Shown in pieces: positions 1-9,555 of a DNA stretch of 64,000 nucleotides. Both the position numbers and the translations under genes were made by a program. A model generated the notes under the pieces. That model was not told where the DNA came from. It was given only the letters and a program-made list of their open reading frames with translations, and searched no databases. The stretch lies in NCBI RefSeq assembly GCF_003386205.1, contig NZ_QRDY01000004.1, positions 1 to 64,000 of the forward strand. The letters are read 5' to 3'. Every line of letters starts with the position of its first letter. The first letter of the stretch is position 1. The DNA is from Cohnella lupini (GTDB taxonomy: Bacteria; Bacillota; Bacilli; Paenibacillales; Paenibacillaceae).

Positions 1-41
1 AAAGTCTAATTCGGCGTAAAACGGTGAAAATCATAGGAATA

Positions 42-1109
42 CTAAGTGCACAATCGAATAAGAGGTGCGCTGTCCATAATACGGGGGTTTACCCGTCCAT
101 ACCATACCCCTGTCTTAAGTTTAAAGGAGTCTGAGCTTGTAGTAGGAGCATAATTATCCATGAAGGTTTGAGCAGTATCGGTAGCAGATATGATCATAAA
201 TTTGAAGTAAGTTCTCATTATTACCCTAGCGTTCTCGTACCTTACTAACGAACTCTCAGGATCAGCATACCCTTTCGTAACTACTTTGTTCTTCTTCACC
301 CAGCTAACATAATCCTCAATTGCACGACCAGTTTCAGCATTATAGTAATCTCCACGGTCATGCATGTTAGACATCAAACTACTGACAAAAGCTGAACTAT
401 TAATAGTTTTATAGTTAATATTTAATTGTGCAGCGTAATATTGTCTAATATGTTCTGACCACTGGTCGATGTACTGCTTCTCAGTAAACTCGGACCCATC
501 ACTCATAAACTCTTTGTTAGACAATTTGCTAATTGCTACATTTTTTACGTTATAAAATTCAGAAGGAACATCAGAAAGCTTATTCCAATCTTCAGATACT
601 TCATTACTTAACTCTCTACCCCATTCGTTTACCTTAACTTCTCCGCTTGCCACTTTAGCGGCGTAAGCAGCGTCGGTTACCAGAACGGAGTAAGCATCTT
701 TATCAAACTCTACAGTAGACTCCATAGCCTCACTTACAAAACGCAGTGGAACCATAGTACGTCCTTCGTAGATCTCAGCTGCAGTATCCAGTTCTATGGT
801 GGTATCGTCAACACTTACCGTCGTAGAACCTACGGGCAAGCTAATTACTTTATCCTTATAGTTAATGACAACGGTCTGAGTCTTGCCTTCCCACTCTACT
901 TCTCCGCCAAGCTTCTCGCTGACGAATCTTACAGGGACCATCGTTCTGCCGTTAGTGTCTACATAAGGCTCGGTATCCGGAAATCTAACCTTCTGGCCGT
1001 TTACGATGATTGGCAACATGCGAAGGTCTTTTCCTGGTGAAGCGAATATCGACGTCCCCCCTATAACTACACTTACTGCAATTACTACTCCAATGATTCT
1101 CTTATACAT
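42..1109 (-). CDS. Secreted copper-amine-oxidase-N 'stalk' domain protein (copy 1, probably 3'-altered)
   Basis: A 355-residue protein with an N-terminal signal peptide (basic MYKRIIG followed by a hydrophobic stretch ending near residue 24) and two successive copies of the beta-rich copper amine oxidase N-terminal-like fold (roughly residues 30-145), recognisable from repeated 'GRTMVPVRFVSE' and 'GRTMVPLRFVSE' motifs. This domain is common in Paenibacillaceae wall or stalk proteins and is not itself an oxidase. The remaining 200 residues are unrecognised. The ATG is preceded by GGGGGAGATG. It is a paralogue of the gene at 8268-9410, almost identical over the first ~150 residues. The last ~17 residues after 'WYG' do not match the paralogue, whereas the adjacent frame does resemble the paralogue's tail, so a small deletion with frameshift at the 3' end is likely. 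Function beyond a surface role is unknown. Confidence 0.8.
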   Translation of the reverse strand: MYKRIIGVVIAVSVVIGGTSIFASPGKDLRMLPIIVNGQKVRFPDTEPYVDTNGRTMVPVRFVSEKLGGEVEWEGKTQTVVINYKDKVISLPVGSTTVSVDDTTIELDTAAEIYEGRTMVPLRFVSEAMESTVEFDKDAYSVLVTDAAYAAKVASGEVKVNEWGRELSNEVSEDWNKLSDVPSEFYNVKNVAISKLSNKEFMSDGSEFTEKQYIDQWSEHIRQYYAAQLNINYKTINSSAFVSSLMSNMHDRGDYYNAETGRAIEDYVSWVKKNKVVTKGYADPESSLVRYENARVIMRTYFKFMIISATDTAQTFMDNYAPTTSSDSFKLKTGVWYGRVNPRIMDSAPLIRLCT

Positions 1110-1245
1110 TTCGACATCTCCCCCTATTTCTGATCTAGTTTATAATATATGGATAACACTTACAAATACTTAATCGGATAGTAAGCAACAGGCTTAAGAG
1201 GAAACCTATATATCGGGGTCGCATCGATTAATGTTTGCGGATACC

Positions 1246-1276
1246 AAAAACTGCCGAATAAGTTTCATCCGGCAGT
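1246..1276 (-). terminator. Rho-independent terminator after the SLH gene
   Basis: ACTGCCG and CGGCAGT form a 7-bp stem (1250-1256 with 1270-1276). Read on the minus strand it is followed by a run of T (plus-strand A5 at 1246-1250). It lies just past the stop of the gene at 1289-2374. Confidence 0.6.
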
Positions 1277-1288
1277 CTCGTCGTCATA

Positions 1289-2374
1289 TTACTTGATTAC
1301 TTTTGGAGTTACTTCTTTCTTAGGGTATCCATAAGTGTATCCAGCCAAAATTGTCATATAACCGCTAACTGGCTTCAACTTCATTTCGATAACATGCTCT
1401 TTTGTAAGAGTTGTATAAGTCATGTAACCAAAATCGACTGAAATAGACTTGTTATCTACTGCTGCTTTGATAACCTCAGGCATGTCAGTCTGTAACGAAG
1501 AAAAGAGGTAAGAGGTCATCCCCGCATCTAAAGACGGCATTTCTCCATACACATTGCTATTGTTAAATTCATTCCAACGCTCTTCGACGTACACGTACAT
1601 GTCATCGCCATAAGTTTCCCAATACTTATCATCAGCATAGTCTACGTTAACATAGTCTTTCCCTACGGAGAAGTGCGTATTAGTGAAGTAAGGACGAATA
1701 GTAGCTACACCTTTAAGAGTTAGTATTGAGTAGTTCGCTTCATCGAAAATTCTCTTCATAGTCGTGATCGCTTGTTCTCTAGTAAACTTACCTTTATAGT
1801 CAAAAGAGCCATTAGCACCTTCCATAAGGTTAAGGTAATATGAATTTTCTACGGCCGGTTGTGCCCACTTAGCGATTTTAGAGTAGTCACTATAAATCTT
1901 CTTCAGTCCTTCTTGAGCGTAGATAGTGCCAGAACTGTAATGTACAGTATTGATCAACATAGTAGCAGCTTCTTGTCTAGTAATCTGAGAATTAGGAGAG
2001 AACATCGTATCCGATACTCCATTGATAGCTCCAATAGCAAAAGCTACTTTGATGTAATCGCTGTCAGTATCTTCGAAATTCACATCAACTGTTACTCTTT
2101 CTAAGAAAGAATCTATAGTCCACGAAACATCGGAGCCATCATCCTTGTTCGTCTTGGCTAAGATAGTTTGCACGAGCAGTTCTGCAAACTCATCCCTAGT
2201 AATGGGACTTTGATATTTAGACTGCAACCGAGTAGGTACCAGCCCTTCAGAAATAGCAGAGGTTACGGCCTCTTTAGCCCAACCAGACGGACCTGTTACA
2301 GCAGTAGCTGCAAAAGCCGTGGTCGCAGTGAAGACTGCGGATACAGAAATAATAAGGGTGATTAGTTTTTTCAT
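1289..2374 (-). CDS. SLH-domain surface protein
   Basis: A 361-residue protein with a signal peptide (MKKLITLIISVSAVF, cleavage probably after TAFA) followed by three S-layer-homology modules over about residues 28-215. Recognisable pieces are 'ITRDEFAELLVQ', 'FSPNSQITRQEAATMLIN' and 'KFTREQAITTMKRIF'. SLH modules bind pyruvylated secondary wall polymer, so the protein should be displayed non-covalently on the wall. The C-terminal 145 residues match nothing I recognise. GGGAGAG sits nine bases before the ATG. It is in the same orientation as the giant gene upstream at 2407, separated by about 30 bp, so the two may be co-transcribed. A clear terminator follows. Confidence 0.85.
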   Translation of the reverse strand: MKKLITLIISVSAVFTATTAFAATAVTGPSGWAKEAVTSAISEGLVPTRLQSKYQSPITRDEFAELLVQTILAKTNKDDGSDVSWTIDSFLERVTVDVNFEDTDSDYIKVAFAIGAINGVSDTMFSPNSQITRQEAATMLINTVHYSSGTIYAQEGLKKIYSDYSKIAKWAQPAVENSYYLNLMEGANGSFDYKGKFTREQAITTMKRIFDEANYSILTLKGVATIRPYFTNTHFSVGKDYVNVDYADDKYWETYGDDMYVYVEERWNEFNNSNVYGEMPSLDAGMTSYLFSSLQTDMPEVIKAAVDNKSISVDFGYMTYTTLTKEHVIEMKLKPVSGYMTILAGYTYGYPKKEVTPKVIK

Positions 2375-2406
2375 CCTAATAAACTCTCCCGTCCTGTATC
2401 CTTGAA

Positions 2407-5400
2407 TTAGTGTGTTCCGAAGACATCTAGATCGTCAGCTGATGATTTGGATATTGAATACACGTTTATTACCGGATGTGGCACATTTGCAAGAGACCTG
2501 ACAGGAAAACCTTTTAATCTAATAAAGCCATTGTTGTTAGTAGATTCGTACTGAAGAACAAATGTTTCCCCTATGGCTTTAATATCCGCAGTCATTAGAA
2601 GCACCTTAGTCGTACTCTTTCTCAATTCGTCAATATTAGCTTTAGTCGGCTCTTTACCTTTCTCGACTACTACAGATGATGACGGTAATGCAAAGCTATA
2701 ATGCCATCTCTGAGCCTGCTTTTGATAGAGTATTTCAGGTAACTTAAGGCCTGGATTCTTATCCCATCCATTGGTCATAGCACTTCCAATATATGTTCTA
2801 TTCCTTCCAGTTGGATACAGTATTTGAGCTGTACCGTAATTATAATTATTCCCGTACGGAGTTCCAGCCCCTCCTACAGTGTCATCCATTCCTAATGAAT
2901 ACTGATACTCAGCTACAGCACTAGTGACCTCTTCTTCTCTAGGACTGACGTTCCGTCTCTTAGATTCCGCAAGCCAATCCAACCCTACTACGTGTTGATA
3001 TATAGTAGTCGGATCCCAACCAGGAGCAGCAATGCCATTCTTGTTAATTGGCTTATATTGCCCATTGACATCCATATAGATATCAACTGCCTTCAAGTCT
3101 CCCGTTTGTAAATCTAGAGCGTAGTAGTAAGGAATGATCTGTAGGCTGTCATAATAATTACCTATGGTTTGGATGTCTGACAATGTGCTATATCCTAAAC
3201 GTATAGGTTGCGTAACAAGAGAAGGTATATTATTATTCTTTTCTGGAGAAAGGGGAAATGATATAGGCTCTTTCAAGCTTAGATGAGCTAGCATACCGTA
3301 AGTATCTAAGTATCCTCTAGCTTTAGTAAGCGGTTCCCCTCTTATATCAAGAGTATCTCCAACAATTTCATTTTGTTTGGTCAAATCTACTTTCTTGACT
3401 ATGTTTTTGATTAACCATTGAGTAGGATCTAAAGGCATTTTGAATAAATTGGAATATCTAAAGTCCTCCGTATCCTGAATAGTCATATTACCTATACGGC
3501 CCACAACGTCAACATTATACTTCTTACTAGCGCTATGCTTTGCTTGATAGTTGTCATACCTTACTTTGTTAGTGGTAGCTTCGTTATCTTCTTCTCCGTT
3601 GATAGCTATGCTTTTATACTCAACTAAGGCGCTCGTCCTCTCGTTATTGCCTAGCGGTACGTAGAAATCGAATGAACTCTGGGCAACGGGAAGATCGATC
3701 CATTCATCGGCTGTATACATAGTTCCGTCATATATGACATTAAAAGCGAATTTTACTGCTTTCTCTTTAGTCCACTCCGTAGTGTCCATGTTATCCACAA
3801 ATCCTTTGCCTCTGTCGGATGTAACATTAGATATTCCGTGTGCACCATTCCCATAGAAGTTTCCGCTATTAGGGAAGAATATGGTGAAACCGTAATCTAA
3901 TAGTATGAATTTTCCAGGGGTGTACGATTTGCCTCCTACAGTAACATCAGCATCAGGATCTGTTGATATAGGAATAAGGATGTAAGCACTATCGGGAGGT
4001 ACAGATTGTCCTGGATCAGTCATTACATTAGCCTTAATAGTAGGCGTTCCAATAGCTGGAGTTCCTGGCGTAGTAATCCTAACAAATCCGTCTCCAGATT
4101 GTCCGGTCTGCGTACCTCCAGAAGGACTAGGCATAGATGAGTTTCCTGGTAGATTAGACTGAGCGGTTAATCCTGGAGATACATAGTTAGTCCCACCGAA
4201 TGACCACCTTGCGTCATCTCCATGTCTAACCTGACCTCCATAATATCCGCCTCCACCGCCTGCTTCATCATTTGGATAAGTAGGAGAGTGACGAGATGTA
4301 TCACCGCTTTCGCCTGTTCCTAAGCTATCCGTTAACTTTGCAGATCCACCATAAGCAGTTCCATTACCAGAAGTGTCTCCTCCACCTCCGCCTGCTACTA
4401 CTAACTTAGATCCACTTGCAGTTGCTGTCTTTATCTTGACATAATCAACTTGAATGTTACCTGAGTTTAGACCATTAGCTAAGTCAAGTCGCAGATCGGT
4501 TATATTTCCGGCCCATGCGCCATGAGTTCCTATGTTTACTGTATAGATCTTATAATCAGCATCCGAAGGTGTCATGTTAAATCCTACTACGTAGCTCTCT
4601 GACCACGTTGAGGCGTAGGTGCCCATAAAGTAAATAGCTCCGCTAGTATTAGCTGAATTATTCTTAACTCGTATTTCTACTACATCAGAAGAATTTGCTG
4701 CATGATTAGAAGGCGAGGTGAAGAATGAGTTATCAATGCCTGTTGCATATACTTGATTTATAGGCATAGTAACTTTATCTGTATAGGAAGTACCTCCGTC
4801 TAGCGCTACGTCAGACGCTCCTCCACCTCCGGAACCAGCACTGCCTACCCCAGATCCTCCTCCGTTATATCCTCCTGCTTTAGAACATCCATCACAAGTG
4901 TCGATAGTGCTGGAGCCATTTGTCCCTTTACCTCCTACTCTTATAGTTAATTTATCTCCAGCGTTTAGATTTAACTTGCCAGCAGAATACCCTCCGTTGT
5001 TTGAAGTCACTGTAGATGCAACACCGCCTTGAGCTCCCCAAGCCTCAATAGTGTATGTACCTGCTGATGGCACTGTATAAGTGTCAGGTGATCCTGTATA
5101 AGAGAATGTCTCAGTAGTCGAGGGCTTAGCCGCAACATAATCTGGATTAGGTATATCTAACTCCTGGAAAGTAGGAGGAGTAGGCACAAATACATAGCCT
5201 GGCTTCAAAACTCTCTCGTATTCTATTACAGGAGTAGAAAGATTCCCACCTAGATTAACTGACGCATCTGTCCTTTGATCCAGTTCTTCAGGTAAAGTCT
5301 CGACCATTGCAAATTCCGTAGATACAGGATTGTGAATCACAATATCATTTACTTTGCCATGCATTGGAGAATAAGCACTGACATACGATTGCCCTGCTTG

Positions 5401-8238
5401 ATTGTACTCGCCGTCTACTCCAATAGAATATTTTGCTGGCTTACCCGCAGGATTGTGATTCCACTCTACTTTGTAAAATACAGACGACTGACCTGTAACA
5501 TATAGCCCGTTAGGTATAGTATCCGTGACGTTCAAAGCAGTGTTCATCAATCTCATAGGAGCTGACGGTCTTGGTGGTTTGTTAATGCCCGCAGGTATAC
5601 GATCGAATACGGTACTTAATGCATATCCAGCTCCCCCAGAATATTTACTGGATGGATTAGAATAATTTCCGTTATAAGATCCTACCTTGACATTATACTC
5701 ATTCCACTTGGCTGCAGAATTAGGATTGCTAGTCCACATTTTATCAAAACTAGTTTTGGGAACTACCAATGGATCTGTCTGTTTAACTTCTGGAGATTCC
5801 TTCTCGAAATACATGACAGACTGATCTCCAGTTGATGTCTGAAGGATCAAGAAATCGGATACCGCCGTTACCAATACCCGCTCGTCTCTCCTTTCCTTAA
5901 ATACTTTCTTCTCGTTCACATAACTATCGGAGTCGCTATTAGAATCTCTGTTATCAGAAGGACCTTCGTTCCACACTACATTGTCATGTTGATCACTATA
6001 ACTAGAATATCTAAGCCTTCCTGCTGCACTCGTATTACTAGCTGCTACATTCTTAAATAATGTAGGGTCTCCTTGTGTTACAGTAGCCGTTACTTGATCT
6101 GTACCTATAAGTCTTACCATACCGTTTACTTTGGATCTATCCAGCTTCCACACTTGCGCCTTTACTATCTTCATGTAATCGAAAGTAGAAGTTTGAGTCC
6201 AAGTGTCCGTATACCCACCTACCATTACATCGTGGCCGCCTGAATACATACATTGGTATGTTGGTCCTGGTATAGCTGCTTTTGCCGGAACATATCCGGG
6301 CTGACCTGGTGTACCTTGAGCTGGTTCAGCAGGCACTTTAGTATACGTACCCGTCTTTATGGTAACAGACTCAGTGAATCTCGCTCCCGACACGTCTTCA
6401 GCGAATCTAGCCGTATTACAAGTAGGTTGAGTATCTTTAACTATAGGACCTTCACTAGGTGCTATAAACTGCCCGCTTTTTACAGGTGTAAAAGTAGACG
6501 TGTAAGTACGAGTGGCTGTAGCATTAGGGACGTACTCGGTCTCTATGTCTACGATGAACTCTGAACCACCAGAAGAGAAATACAGATTTCGGGTCGTCGG
6601 AGTTCCTGCCATAGCTTCGAAAGTCTCATCGGATCCGGTACCAGTTAAACTAGGCGATCCTTCCTTAATCTCGGACCAATACTGAGGGGTAGATGTATAG
6701 TACCCATGATCAGTAACAGGGGCTTCTGGTCTCTGGAATTCTATCTTAGGAGATACTACTACTCCCCCGGCACAGCTTACAGACTGTTTATCCCCCGTAA
6801 CTAGATTAGTTGAGACTATAGATACCGAAGTGTTGTATTTAAATATTACTTTCTTACCCGGCTCAATAGGGTAATTCATTAAATTGTCATTATAGCTAAG
6901 GGTCTTAGTCCCTTTTAAATATGCTAGTGCATCTACTGCACTGACCGCAACTTCTGTGTCCCAATCTGGACTCGTTCCTACTTTCTCCCATATTGGCGTT
7001 GCCCCTGTATTCCCTGTGCCATCAGGTACTACATCTGTGCGCCATAAACGAACATATACTTTAATATCCTTTTGTGAGGCTAGATAGGCTGTCCAATCTG
7101 CTATGGAGGTGTTGCTTTCCTCCATTTTTATTTGTATTGGAATTTTCTTGCCTAGCTTAGCGTTCTCTATCTTTCCCCCTAAAGTACTTTGTCCAGGTAT
7201 GACTATTTCTTGACTACATAGACACTTATCTAACTCTTTATATAAAGCTACAATTCTGAGACCTCCATATGCCATAGTAGGATTTCTACTGGTTGTCTTA
7301 AAGTCCCTTTGAAAATAAGGAGACGTCCCCTTTTCACTACAATCTCCTCTTTCGTCTTTAAGAGATTCAGGTAGCATGTAGGAGCATACTAACTTATATG
7401 TCTTTTTATCTTTAGGTGATATGAATGTGGACTCTAGATTTATTGCAGCTGTAGGAGCACTTACTTTGTATGGAGTAGGATCCTCCCAATTGTCTTTTAG
7501 TTCCAGCTCTTGATTTGATTCTAAACGAGTCTCTACTATTAACTTATCTTCTCCTCCATAGAAAGTAACTGGTTGATCGTAATACTGCCTAAAGCCAGAC
7601 TTGTTGGCCCAACCTCGAGCTTTTCTTATGGAGTCCAAAGTTTTGTAGACAGAGCCCGATATAACGCCGTCTACAGTTACATTAAAAGTGGCATTAAAAT
7701 ATAAGGTAGTCTTATCCTGTATACCTATAAATTCTTCATGCTTATCCATTTCTTGCTTGAAAATCTCTTTCTTAAGCACGTAAACAGTCTTCAGTTGCAC
7801 CGGACTTGTTCCAGTAATAACGTCCTCATAGACTGGTATACCAAATTGAGACTTTTCTATTGAGAAGTGGTTTGATCCTTTCTCAGGTGTACATTCAGCG
7901 TGTAGCTTGCTGTATTCTGTTACGATATCCCTATCAGAGCAGATAATATGATCATTGTCCTCCCCTGGTACTCCCTCTTTACGGATTATCCACCCAGCAG
8001 TTTGGTACTTAATGTTAGTTGTGGCTTTCTGATTGACAGCTATAAATATAATGTCTCCGGCTTCTACTCCGTAAGGACTTTTATCAGCCTCTTCTTGACT
8101 TACAAAATGTATTCCTAACTTCTCTGCGTCTGGAGCTGGAGCACCTGTTGCTGCGTTTACTACTCTTACAGACCAAGGAGAAACTATAGAAGTCATAGTT
8201 ATAACTACTAGCAGAAGGTAGTTAAGTAGCTTTTTCAT
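2407..8238 (-). CDS. Giant secreted protein with ALK/LTK-type glycine-rich domain
   Basis: About 1,943 residues. I start it at the ATG at 8238, 12 bases after GGAG, because the upstream TTG at 8250 abuts that GGAG. A signal peptide (KKLLNYLLLVVITM onward, to about residue 30) is followed by about 1,000 residues of beta-rich, Ser/Thr/Pro-containing sequence that I cannot assign. Residues ~1043-1390 form a glycine-rich domain like that of ALK/LTK receptors: 'YTIEAWGAQGG', 'GGGGGASDVALDGG' and 'VVAGGGGGDTSGNG', ending 'GDGFVRIT'. A ~115-residue carbohydrate-binding-like beta-sandwich (about 1156-1269, ending 'GNIQVDYVKI') is inserted in it. The rest is unassigned. No SLH, LPXTG or C-terminal membrane anchor is visible, so the neighbouring SLH protein or stalk proteins may hold it. 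The gene is AT-richer than the Tad operon (line 2461-2520 has 25 G/C of 60). Confidence 0.75.
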   Translation of the reverse strand: MKKLLNYLLLVVITMTSIVSPWSVRVVNAATGAPAPDAEKLGIHFVSQEEADKSPYGVEAGDIIFIAVNQKATTNIKYQTAGWIIRKEGVPGEDNDHIICSDRDIVTEYSKLHAECTPEKGSNHFSIEKSQFGIPVYEDVITGTSPVQLKTVYVLKKEIFKQEMDKHEEFIGIQDKTTLYFNATFNVTVDGVISGSVYKTLDSIRKARGWANKSGFRQYYDQPVTFYGGEDKLIVETRLESNQELELKDNWEDPTPYKVSAPTAAINLESTFISPKDKKTYKLVCSYMLPESLKDERGDCSEKGTSPYFQRDFKTTSRNPTMAYGGLRIVALYKELDKCLCSQEIVIPGQSTLGGKIENAKLGKKIPIQIKMEESNTSIADWTAYLASQKDIKVYVRLWRTDVVPDGTGNTGATPIWEKVGTSPDWDTEVAVSAVDALAYLKGTKTLSYNDNLMNYPIEPGKKVIFKYNTSVSIVSTNLVTGDKQSVSCAGGVVVSPKIEFQRPEAPVTDHGYYTSTPQYWSEIKEGSPSLTGTGSDETFEAMAGTPTTRNLYFSSGGSEFIVDIETEYVPNATATRTYTSTFTPVKSGQFIAPSEGPIVKDTQPTCNTARFAEDVSGARFTESVTIKTGTYTKVPAEPAQGTPGQPGYVPAKAAIPGPTYQCMYSGGHDVMVGGYTDTWTQTSTFDYMKIVKAQVWKLDRSKVNGMVRLIGTDQVTATVTQGDPTLFKNVAASNTSAAGRLRYSSYSDQHDNVVWNEGPSDNRDSNSDSDSYVNEKKVFKERRDERVLVTAVSDFLILQTSTGDQSVMYFEKESPEVKQTDPLVVPKTSFDKMWTSNPNSAAKWNEYNVKVGSYNGNYSNPSSKYSGGAGYALSTVFDRIPAGINKPPRPSAPMRLMNTALNVTDTIPNGLYVTGQSSVFYKVEWNHNPAGKPAKYSIGVDGEYNQAGQSYVSAYSPMHGKVNDIVIHNPVSTEFAMVETLPEELDQRTDASVNLGGNLSTPVIEYERVLKPGYVFVPTPPTFQELDIPNPDYVAAKPSTTETFSYTGSPDTYTVPSAGTYTIEAWGAQGGVASTVTSNNGGYSAGKLNLNAGDKLTIRVGGKGTNGSSTIDTCDGCSKAGGYNGGGSGVGSAGSGGGGASDVALDGGTSYTDKVTMPINQVYATGIDNSFFTSPSNHAANSSDVVEIRVKNNSANTSGAIYFMGTYASTWSESYVVGFNMTPSDADYKIYTVNIGTHGAWAGNITDLRLDLANGLNSGNIQVDYVKIKTATASGSKLVVAGGGGGDTSGNGTAYGGSAKLTDSLGTGESGDTSRHSPTYPNDEAGGGGGYYGGQVRHGDDARWSFGGTNYVSPGLTAQSNLPGNSSMPSPSGGTQTGQSGDGFVRITTPGTPAIGTPTIKANVMTDPGQSVPPDSAYILIPISTDPDADVTVGGKSYTPGKFILLDYGFTIFFPNSGNFYGNGAHGISNVTSDRGKGFVDNMDTTEWTKEKAVKFAFNVIYDGTMYTADEWIDLPVAQSSFDFYVPLGNNERTSALVEYKSIAINGEEDNEATTNKVRYDNYQAKHSASKKYNVDVVGRIGNMTIQDTEDFRYSNLFKMPLDPTQWLIKNIVKKVDLTKQNEIVGDTLDIRGEPLTKARGYLDTYGMLAHLSLKEPISFPLSPEKNNNIPSLVTQPIRLGYSTLSDIQTIGNYYDSLQIIPYYYALDLQTGDLKAVDIYMDVNGQYKPINKNGIAAPGWDPTTIYQHVVGLDWLAESKRRNVSPREEEVTSAVAEYQYSLGMDDTVGGAGTPYGNNYNYGTAQILYPTGRNRTYIGSAMTNGWDKNPGLKLPEILYQKQAQRWHYSFALPSSSVVVEKGKEPTKANIDELRKSTTKVLLMTADIKAIGETFVLQYESTNNNGFIRLKGFPVRSLANVPHPVINVYSISKSSADDLDVFGTH

Positions 8239-8267
8239 CGTTGTTTTCAACTCCGATTCTTACATGT

Positions 8268-9410
8268 CTATTTACTTGAAGTTAATATAGAGTAGCTGTA
8301 TCTTCCTTTGCCAAACATACTCTCTGATCCATTTACAGCATAATCTTTCCATTGCATATTACCAGCTGTTGAGTCTAGGGCTACGTCACTGTATCCACCG
8401 TACCACACACCAAGCTTTAGTTTTATAGATTCTGAGTACTCTGTTGGATTATAGTTATCTAAGTAAGTCTGGGAAGAATCTACTGCTGATATAATCATAT
8501 ACTTGAAGTAAACCCTCACAATTGGCCTTCCTAATTCATAGCGAATTAAAGAGTTTTCTGGGTCAGCGTACCCTCTAGATACAACTTTATTCTTCTTAGC
8601 CCAGACAACGTAATCTTTCATCACAGCTCTAGCTTCAGAATTAAAGTATCCTCCTCTCTCAGTCGTATTCTCCATAAGACTATCTACAAAGGCATCACTA
8701 TTAACAGTTCTGTAATCGAAATTAAGCTGAGTTGCGTAGTATTGTCTGATGTGCTCCGACCATTCATCTATATATTTCTTAGTCTTACCCTCTGGGGTTA
8801 CAGCCATGAATTCCTTATTCGTTAAGCCCCAGTTAGTTGTCTTTTTGATGTCGTAGAAAGAAGCAGGCAGATCCGACAACTTGTACCAGTCTTCAGATAA
8901 TTCATTACTTAACTCTCTTCCCCAATCATTTAATTTCACTTCTCCGCTTGCCACTTTAGCGGCGTAAGCAGCGTCGGTTACCAGCACGGAGTAAGCATCT
9001 TTATCAAACTTTACAGTAGACTCCATAGCCTCACTTACAAAACGAAGCGGAACCATAGTACGTCCTTCGTAGATCTCAGCTGCAGTATCCAGTTCTATGG
9101 TGGTATCGTCAACACTTACCGTCGTAGAACCTACGGGCAAGCTTATTACTTTATCCTTATAGTTAATAACAACGGTCTGAGTCTTGCCTTCCCACTCTAC
9201 TTCTCCGCCAAGCTTCTCGCTGACGAATCTTACAGGGACCATCGTTCTGCCGTTCGTGTCTACATAAGGCTCGGTATCAGGAAACCTAACTTTCTGGCCG
9301 TTAACGATGATTGGCAACATACGAAGGTCTTTTCCTGGGGAAGCAAACACCGACGTCCCCCCCATAACTACACTTACAACGATCACTGCTCCAATGATTT
9401 TCTTATACAT
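8268..9410 (-). CDS. Secreted copper-amine-oxidase-N 'stalk' domain protein (copy 2, intact)
   Basis: A 380-residue paralogue of the gene at 42-1109, with a signal peptide (MYKKIIGAVIVVSVV onward) and two copper-amine-oxidase-N-like modules over about residues 30-145 ('GRTMVPVRFVSE', 'GRTMVPLRFVSE'). The nucleotide sequence of the first ~450 bases is nearly the same in both copies, which points to recent duplication or gene conversion, while the C-terminal halves have diverged to related but distinct sequences. GGGAGATG precedes the ATG. It lies 29 bp upstream of the start of the glycine-rich giant in the same orientation, so it is probably the first gene of that operon. The C-terminal ~230 residues contain no family I recognise. 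Confidence 0.82.
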   Translation of the reverse strand: MYKKIIGAVIVVSVVMGGTSVFASPGKDLRMLPIIVNGQKVRFPDTEPYVDTNGRTMVPVRFVSEKLGGEVEWEGKTQTVVINYKDKVISLPVGSTTVSVDDTTIELDTAAEIYEGRTMVPLRFVSEAMESTVKFDKDAYSVLVTDAAYAAKVASGEVKLNDWGRELSNELSEDWYKLSDLPASFYDIKKTTNWGLTNKEFMAVTPEGKTKKYIDEWSEHIRQYYATQLNFDYRTVNSDAFVDSLMENTTERGGYFNSEARAVMKDYVVWAKKNKVVSRGYADPENSLIRYELGRPIVRVYFKYMIISAVDSSQTYLDNYNPTEYSESIKLKLGVWYGGYSDVALDSTAGNMQWKDYAVNGSESMFGKGRYSYSILTSSK

Positions 9411-9555
9411 AACAACATCTCCCTTGTTTCTGTTTTGGTTTTTAATTTGAATAAATAAGAAACTTTTAATCTATATCGTACTATTTATATATAAATAAGA
9501 ATATAACAATTTTTCCATATTTGGTGACCGACTCCCCAACCCTCCTAACCCACAC

